Of a stretch of DNA of 59,321 bases, positions 41,376 to 50,114 are shown piece after piece. Location: contig CAYXEN010000010.1 in assembly GCA_964464035.1 (NCBI GenBank), forward strand, positions 1 to 59,321. Direction: 5' to 3'. The notes beneath the pieces are model-generated. The model did not search any database. It saw only the letters and a program-made list of their open reading frames with translations, and had not been told where the DNA came from. The position numbers and the translations under genes are program-made. Every line of letters starts with the position of its first letter. Position 1 is the first letter of the stretch. Source of the DNA: CAYXEN01 sp964464035 (GTDB lineage Bacteria; Krumholzibacteriota; Krumholzibacteriia; WVZY01).

Positions 41376-41459
41376 GACCAATCCGACCGTATCATTCCGT
41401 CGAAAGCGCCCTTTGCGCCCAATCTTCGGCCCGGATCCCATCCGCCCCATCCCGTTGAT

Positions 41460-41488
41460 AATCTATCCGTGAAGCCCGCGGGTGTCAA
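41460..41488 (-). promoter_or_regulatory. hrcA promoter
   Basis: TTGACA (41483-41488), 17-base spacer containing the palindrome CCCGCGGG, and TAGATT (41460-41465). About 80 bases upstream of hrcA, in the gap after hemW. Confidence 0.7.
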
Positions 41489-41555
41489 GAAACCGGCCCA
41501 CCCGTCACGGCGGGAGCTCATGGAAGCCGGCTATCGCCGCCCCGCCGCCGAACGC

Positions 41556-42701
41556 TCATTCGAGGCTGGTGCTTCGACTCAACGTCACGACGATCTCATC
41601 GAGGAGCAGGAAACCGAGATCGGTGAGCACGAGTGAATCGCCCTCGATTTTACCGAGATCTTGGGCGACCAGGGCTTCGAGGACCTCCCTCGACCCCGAA
41701 AGCATTGCAAGCGGGATGCCTTCCCGCGTCCTCAGGCCCAGCATGAGGGATTCGAGAAACCTCGCTTCCGGCGAGGGGTTCTCCCTCAGCTTCGCATCCA
41801 TGAAGCCCCGCCCCGCACCGGCCAGGTATGCATCGAGGGATTCCGGGTTCGACATCCTCTCGCCGCGGATGCAGGAGTGAGCCGCGGGCCCGATACCAAC
41901 GTAATCGCCCATCCGCCAATAGACCCGGTTGTGTTTCGATTCCCACCCCGGAAGGGCGAAGTTCGATACCTCGTAATGCACGTAGCCGTGGCGCTCGAGG
42001 AAACCACATGCCGCCAGGTACTGCACGGCCAGCTCGTTCTCGTCCGCGCGGGATACGAATTGCAATACGCGCTCGGGCGACCCCTTTTCCGCCTCCAGAC
42101 AATATACCGAGAAATGCTTGGGCTCGTACTCGACGAGCTTTTCCAGTGTGGATTGCAGCTCCGCCTCGTCGCCGCCGGGAATTCCCAGCAGGACGTCGAC
42201 GTTGACGTTGTCGAAAACCTTCAACGTCTCTTCGAGCGCGAAGCGGTTCACTTCGATGGAGGAACGCCCGAGCGTTTCCTGGGCCCTGGCGCTCATCGAT
42301 TGTATCCCCAGGCTCAAACGGTCGACGCCGGATTCGAACAGGAAGCGGAGGTACTCCGGCGCCACGTCTTCCGGGTTCATTTCGAAGGTGGTTTCATCGG
42401 GCAGACCGGGAATTCCCCGCAGCAGGGCGCCCAGGATCTTTTCCACGGATTCGGGATGGAGCGTCGAAGGCGTACCTCCGCCGAAGTATATCGTCCTGAA
42501 AATGAAGTCTTCGCCGCCCGGGCTCGAATTGCGCGACGGCCCGCCCTTGCGAAGGCAATCGACCGCGGATTCGATCTCCGCCGCCGCGGCGGCTGCGAAC
42601 CCGCTCTCGAGACTCTCGTGGTAAGGTACGTGATAAAAAGTACAATAGGGGCACCGGCGGCTGCAGAAAGGGACGTGGATATATGCGGATACGCCCCTCA
42701 T
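41556..42701 (-). CDS. hemW: radical SAM protein HemW
   Basis: 381-residue radical-SAM protein. Cluster motif CSRRCPYCTF at residues 13-22 after AYIHVPF, then TIYFGGGTPSTLHPE, DRLSLGIQSM and NVDVLLGIPGG; C-terminal HemN-like domain with HNRVYWRMGDYVGIGPAAHS. HemW is a heme chaperone for respiratory enzymes, often misannotated as coproporphyrinogen III oxidase, from which it differs by lacking the fourth Cys in the motif. Lies between lepB and hrcA as in many bacteria. Confidence 0.93.
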   Translation of the reverse strand: MRGVSAYIHVPFCSRRCPYCTFYHVPYHESLESGFAAAAAAEIESAVDCLRKGGPSRNSSPGGEDFIFRTIYFGGGTPSTLHPESVEKILGALLRGIPGLPDETTFEMNPEDVAPEYLRFLFESGVDRLSLGIQSMSARAQETLGRSSIEVNRFALEETLKVFDNVNVDVLLGIPGGDEAELQSTLEKLVEYEPKHFSVYCLEAEKGSPERVLQFVSRADENELAVQYLAACGFLERHGYVHYEVSNFALPGWESKHNRVYWRMGDYVGIGPAAHSCIRGERMSNPESLDAYLAGAGRGFMDAKLRENPSPEARFLESLMLGLRTREGIPLAMLSGSREVLEALVAQDLGKIEGDSLVLTDLGFLLLDEIVVTLSRSTSLE

Positions 42702-42702
42702 C

Positions 42703-43308
42703 CTATCGTATGATGTCCCCTATCCTCGAGAATCGCGGGATGTGCTTGCGAGGGTTCCATGAGAAATAGATGAACATCGCCTTGCCCATTATGAGATCGG
42801 TGTCGAGAGGGCCCCAAACCCGGCTGTCGGAGCTATTGTCCCGGTTGTCCCCCATCATGAATATGTATCCCTCCGGGACCTTGTACGGCCCGAAGTGCCT
42901 CATCACCCCCGGACCGTTCTCGTACTTCGCGTACGTTTCGTGTTGCGGCACCCCGTCGACGTAGAGGGTAGTCCCCTTGAGTTCCACCGTCTGCCCGGCA
43001 ACGGCGACGCAGCGCTTGATGTAAGGAGTCTTCCTGTCCCCCGGGAACTTGAAGATGATTATGTCCCCGGGACGTGGATTGCGCACGGCGGGCAGCCTCT
43101 TGTCGGCGAAGGGGATCTTCGCCCCGTATATGAGCTTGTTCGCGAACAGGAAATCACCCACGAGAAGGGTATCCTCCATCGAGCCGGATGGAATCCTGAA
43201 AGCCTGGATGAAAAAAGTCCTGACGAAAAGAGCCAACACTACGGCCACGACGATTATTTCGGTATACTCCCTGAGCAGGGACTTCTTCTTGTTGCTGCGC
43301 TTGCTCAT
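42703..43308 (-). CDS. lepB: signal peptidase I
   Basis: 201-residue type I signal peptidase with one N-terminal membrane helix (about 17-38). Catalytic Ser in FRIPSGSMEDTLLVGD, catalytic Lys in TPYIKRCVAVAGQTVE and the closing box GDNRDNSSDSRVWGP. It removes signal peptides of secreted proteins at the membrane. The open frame extends to 43395; the ATG at 43308 has GAGGGGAAG before it and gives the normal short cytoplasmic start. The gene sits between lepA and hemW. Confidence 0.95.
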   Translation of the reverse strand: MSKRSNKKKSLLREYTEIIVVAVVLALFVRTFFIQAFRIPSGSMEDTLLVGDFLFANKLIYGAKIPFADKRLPAVRNPRPGDIIIFKFPGDRKTPYIKRCVAVAGQTVELKGTTLYVDGVPQHETYAKYENGPGVMRHFGPYKVPEGYIFMMGDNRDNSSDSRVWGPLDTDLIMGKAMFIYFSWNPRKHIPRFSRIGDIIR

Positions 43309-43401
43309 TCTCTTCCCCTCTCGATTGCGTTCGACATCACGACGGGTACTTCTCCGACATTCGGTGCAAGAACGCTTGCGGTGGAATCTCTGCACTCATC
43401 T

Positions 43402-45213
43402 TCAATTGGATTTATCCACTTTCAATATGGCAAGGAATGCCTCCTGCGGAATCTCGACGCTTCCCACTTTCTTCATTCTCTTCTTGCCTTCCCTCTGCCT
43501 CTCGAGGAGCTTCCGCTTGCGGGTGATATCCCCGCCGTAGCACTTGGCCGTCACGTTCTTGCGAAGCGCCTTCACGTTGGCCCGCGATATGACCTTGCTT
43601 CCTATGCAAGCCTGGATCGCCACCTCGAAGAGTTGGCGGGGGATGACCTTCTTGAGCCGCGAGGTGAGATCCCTCCCCCAGTTGTATGCCTTCTCCCTGT
43701 GCACTATCATCGACAGGGCGTCGACCGGATCGCCGTTCAAGGCGATGTCCAGCCTCACGAGATCGCTCTCCCTGTAGCCGAGATGCTCGTAGTCGAGGCT
43801 GGCGTATCCTCGGCTTGCGCTCTTGAGCTTGTCGTAGTAGTCCACGAGGATCTCGGCAAGGGGCAGCTCGTAGATCAACACCGCCCGCCCCGTGTCGATG
43901 TACTTCATCTCCTTGTATATACCTCTTCTTTCCTCGTTCAGTTTCATTATCGAACCGACATACTCCGACGGGGTTATGATCTCGGCCTTGACCATGGGCT
44001 CCCTGATGCACTCGAGCTCGTTCGCCCCGGGGACCTTGGCCGGGCTGTCCACTTCCTTCACGGTGCCGTCCTTGAAGACTATCTCGTACTTCACGTTCGG
44101 CACGGTCGTTATCAGATTGAGCGCATACTCCCTCTCCAAGCGTTCCTGTATGACTTCCATGTGAAGGAGCCCGAGAAACCCTCCCCTGAACCCGAAGCCG
44201 AGCGCGATCGAACTCTCGGGCTCGAAAGTGAAAGCGGAGTCGTTGAGCTGGAGCTTCTCGAGCGCGTCGCGGAGGCTCTCGTAATCCTCCGAATCGACCG
44301 GATAGAGACCGCTGAAGACCATCGGCTTGATCTCTTTGTACCCGGGCAGGGCGGTTTCGCAGGGATCCGCGTCCAGGGTGATCGTATCGCCGACTCGCGT
44401 CTCCTTGAGATTCTTTATGCCCGTGATCACGTAACCAACGTCACCGGCCCGCAGGTCCTCGGTGGGAATCAACTCCAGCCGGAAATGCCCCAGTTCCGTC
44501 GTCTCGAAAACCTTGGAATTGGACATGAATCTTATCCTGTCTCCCGCCCGGAGCCTTCCCTCGAAGATCCGAACGTATACGACCGCTCCCTTGTACGAAT
44601 TGAAGAATGAATCGAACACCAGGGCTTTGAGCTTCTTGTCTTCGTCTCCTACCGGCGGGGGAATCCTGGCGGGAATCGCTTCGAGGAGCGCACCCACGCC
44701 CGTTCCCAGGCGGGCGCTGACGCAGAATATCTCTTCTTCATCCACACCCAGGAGATCGACGAGTTGTCCTTTTACATGATCCACTCGCGCGCTGGGAAGA
44801 TCGATCTTGTTGACGACGGGTATTATCTCCAACCCGTTGTCCAAGGCGAGATAGACGTTGGATATCGTCTGGGCTTGAACGCCTTGGGCGGCGTCGACCA
44901 CCAGGATGGCTCCTTCGCAAGCGGCAAGGCTGCGTGAGACCTCATACGTGAAATCGACGTGTCCGGGCGTATCGATCAAGTTGAAAGTGTATACGCGGCC
45001 GTTCCCGTCGCTGTATTGCATGCGGATCGGATGGCTCTTTATCGTTATCCCGCGCTCGCGCTCCAGGTCCATCGTATCGAGTACCTGGTCACGCATCCTC
45101 TGTTTGCTGATCGTTCCCGTGAGTTCGAGGAAGCGATCCGCAAGCGTGGATTTCCCGTGATCGATGTGAGCGATTATGCAGAAGTTTCTTATGTTCTCGT
45201 TTCGCTCTTCCAT
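43402..45213 (-). CDS. lepA: elongation factor 4 (LepA GTPase)
   Basis: 603-residue translational GTPase. G1 IIAHIDHGKSTLADR, G2/switch RERGITIKSH, G3 LIDTPGHVDF, G4 VVNKIDLPSA; the LepA-specific C-terminal domain has LPLAEILVDYYDKLKSASRGYAS and a Lys/Arg-rich end (KVISRANVKALRKNVTAKCYGGD). EF4 acts on stalled or back-translocating ribosomes and helps 30S assembly. Full length. It precedes lepB and hemW in the conserved order lepA-(lepB)-hemW-hrcA. Confidence 0.97.
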   Translation of the reverse strand: MEERNENIRNFCIIAHIDHGKSTLADRFLELTGTISKQRMRDQVLDTMDLERERGITIKSHPIRMQYSDGNGRVYTFNLIDTPGHVDFTYEVSRSLAACEGAILVVDAAQGVQAQTISNVYLALDNGLEIIPVVNKIDLPSARVDHVKGQLVDLLGVDEEEIFCVSARLGTGVGALLEAIPARIPPPVGDEDKKLKALVFDSFFNSYKGAVVYVRIFEGRLRAGDRIRFMSNSKVFETTELGHFRLELIPTEDLRAGDVGYVITGIKNLKETRVGDTITLDADPCETALPGYKEIKPMVFSGLYPVDSEDYESLRDALEKLQLNDSAFTFEPESSIALGFGFRGGFLGLLHMEVIQERLEREYALNLITTVPNVKYEIVFKDGTVKEVDSPAKVPGANELECIREPMVKAEIITPSEYVGSIMKLNEERRGIYKEMKYIDTGRAVLIYELPLAEILVDYYDKLKSASRGYASLDYEHLGYRESDLVRLDIALNGDPVDALSMIVHREKAYNWGRDLTSRLKKVIPRQLFEVAIQACIGSKVISRANVKALRKNVTAKCYGGDITRKRKLLERQREGKKRMKKVGSVEIPQEAFLAILKVDKSN

Positions 45214-45269
45214 AATCGATTCCCGTCCTGCAACAACTCCGACGGTTTCCGCCCGTTCCCTTCAACTCG

Positions 45270-45968
45270 CTAGAAACGCAACGAAACCGTCAGGTACTTC
45301 CCGCTCCTTTCGCTCCTCTCGCTCTCCGGTCGATAGGCTCTGAGATCGAACAGGTGCGCATCGACGTATGCATCGAGCATACCTATCAGCCAAACCGCAC
45401 CGGACCACCATAGATAGTCCTTGGCCGATTCCTTGTGAAACACGTACCATTCGTTTTGGAAATTCCATCCCCTCGAGGACGGCTCGTACCGGTCCCTCGA
45501 AACCTTGCGGATCACGGAGCGTTTGTACTCTATCCACGCCTTGCCCATGTAGAAAGTACTCACTCCGACCATTATCGCCGCCTTCAACCTCCTGCCGTTG
45601 TACACCTCCCCCAATCCGGGGAGCAACATGTTGCTCAGTATGGCCACCTTGGCGATCTTCTTTCGTTCCCACTTCTTCTCTCCTCTGACTTCGTCCAGGG
45701 CTATGAGTCCGAGATCCTTCTTGAGCTCGAACTTCTCATCCCTCTCGCGCCGCTCGGCTTCCCTGTCGCTTTCCGTCGTGTCGGAGAAGGCCGGCGCCGC
45801 GCCGGGCGAACGCGCCCAAGTGCGATCCGCAAGAGACATCCTCAGCGAAAAGCCCGCCTCCGCGCCCCCGCCCGTGCGTATCGTCCCGCCTCGAAAAGAC
45901 GCGGTCCCTGCGGCTTCCACACGAACGAAAGATCCCAGGAGCGCGACAATCATCAAGAACGCCCGCAC
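45270..45968 (-). CDS. secreted or membrane DUF5683-domain protein
   Basis: 232 residues with an N-terminal signal/anchor (MIVALLGSFVRVEA). A low-complexity charged stretch (TESDREAERRERDEKFE) follows, then the DUF5683 segment KVAILSNMLLPGLGEVYNGRRLKAAIMVG and two further hydrophobic helices. DUF5683 proteins are found in Bacteroidota and relatives; function unknown. The frame runs upstream into the tRNA-Sec gene, but GTG at 45968 has a perfect GGAGG seven bases ahead and lies outside the tRNA, so it is the likely start. Follows selC by about 25 bases. Confidence 0.75.
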   Translation of the reverse strand: MRAFLMIVALLGSFVRVEAAGTASFRGGTIRTGGGAEAGFSLRMSLADRTWARSPGAAPAFSDTTESDREAERRERDEKFELKKDLGLIALDEVRGEKKWERKKIAKVAILSNMLLPGLGEVYNGRRLKAAIMVGVSTFYMGKAWIEYKRSVIRKVSRDRYEPSSRGWNFQNEWYVFHKESAKDYLWWSGAVWLIGMLDAYVDAHLFDLRAYRPESERSERSGKYLTVSLRF

Positions 45969-45993
45969 TTCTTTTCCTCCGATGCCGCCGTGT

Positions 45994-46091
45994 TGGCGGG
46001 AATGTGTGGGAATCGAACCCACCTCGGCCGTTGTTCACGCCCGACAGAGGGATTTGAAGTCCCCGAGGCCCACCAGGACCCATCCATTCCC
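45994..46091 (-). tRNA. selC: selenocysteine tRNA (UCA anticodon)
   Basis: 98 nt with encoded CCA. Anticodon loop CTTCAAA (anticodon TCA), long variable arm (TCGGGCGT...ACGGCCGA), extended acceptor GGGAATG/CATTCCC plus discriminator G, D-arm GGTCC-TGGT-GGGCC with the four-base loop typical of tRNA-Sec, and T-arm GTGGG-TTCGATT-CCCAC. These features separate it from tRNA-Ser and a suppressor. It decodes UGA in selenoprotein mRNAs together with SelA, SelB and SelD, none of which is in the window. Confidence 0.95.
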
Positions 46092-46149
46092 GCATGTCCA
46101 GCATGCAACCTTAAGTCTAATCTTGCTAGTAGATTACCTTGGCCGGGGA

Positions 46150-46178
46150 ATTATAGCAGGAACGCACGGCTTGTCCAA
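46150..46178 (-). promoter_or_regulatory. selC promoter
   Basis: TTGGAC (46173-46178), 17-base spacer, perfect TATAAT (46150-46155), about 52 bases upstream of the tRNA 5' end on the minus strand. Confidence 0.75.
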
Positions 46179-46219
46179 ATCAATATAAGAACTTCCGGGG
46201 GGTAAAAAGCAAGGACCTT

Positions 46220-46597
46220 CTATCTCTCGGCTATCGCTTCTATCTCAACGAGAGCCCCCAAGGGAAGCTTTGCGACCTCGACCGTCGCTCGGGCCGGCGC
46301 CGAATCGCTGAAGAACTCGGAGTAGACCTCGTTCACGATCCTGAAATTTTCCATCGAAGTCAGATAGATCGTCGTCTTCACGACGTTCTCGAGTCCCATG
46401 CCAGCCGCTTGGAGCACCGCACGGAGGTTCTCGATGACCCTGCGCGTTTGCCCCGCCGGATCCTCGACCTCGATTCTTCCCGATTCGGGGTCTATCGCGA
46501 TCTGCCCGGCGAGAAAGAGGGTGTCACCGGAAAGGACACCCTGGCTGTACGGACCAATCGCCTTGGGAGCCTTGTCCGTGCTGATGATCTTCTTCAT
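46220..46597 (-). CDS. ridA: RidA family enamine/imine deaminase
   Basis: 125-residue Rid-family protein, a trimer that hydrolyses reactive 2-aminoacrylate and related imines. Characteristic segments: KAIGPYSQGV at the N-terminus, LFLAGQIAIDPESG, VVKTTIYLTSM and the substrate Arg/Glu end SAPARATVEVAKLPLGALVEIEAIA. Follows glmS by 37 bases and ends before the selC promoter. Confidence 0.95.
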   Translation of the reverse strand: MKKIISTDKAPKAIGPYSQGVLSGDTLFLAGQIAIDPESGRIEVEDPAGQTRRVIENLRAVLQAAGMGLENVVKTTIYLTSMENFRIVNEVYSEFFSDSAPARATVEVAKLPLGALVEIEAIAER

Positions 46598-46634
46598 TCC
46601 TCATCCCCTTTCTAGGATGACGGGAGGCTCGGGA

Positions 46635-48461
<1,827 letters not shown>

Positions 48462-49871
48462 TCAACCGTTCTCCTTGCCGCCGGGGCCCGCCTGCGCCCA
48501 CAGCTTATCGAGTATGGCGCCTGCGCTCGCGATCAATTGTTCGGTGCGCTCGTCCGTGGAGGATTCGGCTATCACCCTCACGACGCCTTCCGTGTTGGAC
48601 ACCCTGACATGGAACCAACCGTCGTCGAAATCCGCCCTCACGCCGTCACCCGTGTCGATTCTAACCGGTTTGAGATCCTCGATCAAAGCCGTTATTTCGG
48701 CTGAGTCGAAGGATCCGCCCAGGGGAACCTTCTTTTTTTCAATGATTACATCAGGATAGGCGTCCAGGGCTTCATCGAGAGAACAATCCTTTTCACATAG
48801 AAACTGCAAGATGAGTGCCATTGCGAGGATTCCGTCTCGTCCCGGATGAAGTTCGGGGAGGATGACTCCACCGTTTCCCTCGCCGCCGATCACTGCATCG
48901 CAGGAGAGCATTTCATTTACAACGTGCGCCTCGCCCACGGGCGTGCGCTTCAGTTCCACGCCGTGAGCTCCGGCTATTTTTTCTATCAAGGATGAGGTAC
49001 TGAGGTTGACGACGACCGGGCCCTTCTTTCGCGACAGCACGCAATCCACGGCGAGGGCGAGAGTATACTCTTCGCTCACGGCGCCCCTCGCCGGGCTCAC
49101 CAGAGCCAGCCGGTCCGCATCGGGGTCGAGGGCGAATCCCAGATCCGAATCCGTACTCGCGACCAGTTCCTCCAATTCCCGGAGGTTTGCCGGCCTGGGC
49201 TCGGGGTCACGGTGGAAATCTCCGTCCGTCTTGCAATTCAACTCGACCACCTCCACCCCCAGTCGGCCGAGGAGGTCGGGAGCGATGACGGAGCCGGCCC
49301 CGTTGATGCAATCGATCACCACCTTGAATGAACGCGCGGCTATCGCCTGCTCGTCCACCATCGGCAAGGAGAGCACCGCTTCGATATGATCCTCCGAAGC
49401 TTTCTCGTATCCGCGGCGCGCACCCCCGCTCGTACCGGCGGCTCGAGCCGGAGTTGAGCGCAAAGCGGCGCGAAGCCGGTCGTTCATCTCCTTGGTTATG
49501 AAGATTCCCCTGTGGTCGAGAAACTTGAGCGCGTTCCACTGCACGGGATTGTGGCTGGCCGTCACTATCATTCCTCCGGCGGCGCCGAGCCGGGTCACCA
49601 TCATCTCTACCGTGGGTGTCGTGGCGATGCCGAGGTCGATGCACTCTCGGCCGCAGGCTCTCGCGGCTCTGATTGCCGCCTCTTTCAGCGATTCTCCCGA
49701 GGGGCGGGTGTCTCTTCCTATTACCAGCGGGCCGCTCTCGAGTATCGAGCAGAACGCGGCGCCGAGACGCGAAACGACTTCCTCGTCTATACTCTCCCCG
49801 ACTATCCCCCTCGCCCCGGCGACGGAGAGGAGAAGCCCGGGAGGCAACGTATAGCCTTCCGATTCACTCAT
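48462..49871 (-). CDS. glmM: phosphoglucosamine mutase (phosphohexomutase family)
   Basis: 469-residue alpha-D-phosphohexomutase: catalytic Ser in IVTASHNPVQWNALKF, Mg site LDPDADRLALV, sugar loop GEGNGGVILPE and the phosphate loop VRVSNTEGVVRVIAES. Placement immediately upstream of glmS argues for glucosamine-6-P to glucosamine-1-P conversion; a mannomutase/glucomutase activity cannot be excluded. The frame runs up to 49988, but ATG 49871 begins the fold. The promoter upstream would leave only a few leader bases. Confidence 0.88.
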   Translation of the reverse strand: MSESEGYTLPPGLLLSVAGARGIVGESIDEEVVSRLGAAFCSILESGPLVIGRDTRPSGESLKEAAIRAARACGRECIDLGIATTPTVEMMVTRLGAAGGMIVTASHNPVQWNALKFLDHRGIFITKEMNDRLRAALRSTPARAAGTSGGARRGYEKASEDHIEAVLSLPMVDEQAIAARSFKVVIDCINGAGSVIAPDLLGRLGVEVVELNCKTDGDFHRDPEPRPANLRELEELVASTDSDLGFALDPDADRLALVSPARGAVSEEYTLALAVDCVLSRKKGPVVVNLSTSSLIEKIAGAHGVELKRTPVGEAHVVNEMLSCDAVIGGEGNGGVILPELHPGRDGILAMALILQFLCEKDCSLDEALDAYPDVIIEKKKVPLGGSFDSAEITALIEDLKPVRIDTGDGVRADFDDGWFHVRVSNTEGVVRVIAESSTDERTEQLIASAGAILDKLWAQAGPGGKENG

Positions 49872-49883
49872 GATCGGGTCAAC

Positions 49884-49910
49884 ATTATTTGAAAAGGAGT
49901 GCCGTGTCAA
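49884..49910 (-). promoter_or_regulatory. glmM-glmS promoter
   Basis: Perfect -35 TTGACA (49905-49910) and AATAAT (49884-49889) with a 15-base spacer; TAATGT at 17 bases is the alternative -10. Either would start the transcript very close to the ATG at 49871. Confidence 0.5.
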
Positions 49911-49969
49911 CTGCAAGGGTATCAGCAATATCACCCGCAACGTCCGCCGTTCGGCAACCGATATTATCG

Positions 49970-49998
49970 TTGATAGGGCGGCTTCCAAGTGGTAGAAT
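49970..49998 (+). promoter_or_regulatory. promoter of the M1 aminopeptidase gene
   Basis: TTGATA (49970-49975), 17-base spacer, TAGAAT (49993-49998), plus strand, about 115 bases before the start codon. Divergent from the glmM promoter. Confidence 0.65.
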
Positions 49999-50114
49999 TA
50001 TCAATAGCTAAAGCTTTTCCGCCGCTTCTCCCTGCCCGGTTTGCGAGCGACGCCCGAACGCAGAAGAGCGGCCTGCCGGTCAGCATCGTTCATCGCCAGC
50101 AAAGGATCGACGCC

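Noticed and set aside
45994..46022. Coding start at 46022 for the DUF5683 protein
   Set aside because: It lies inside the folded tRNA-Sec sequence; the GTG at 45968 has the ribosome site.
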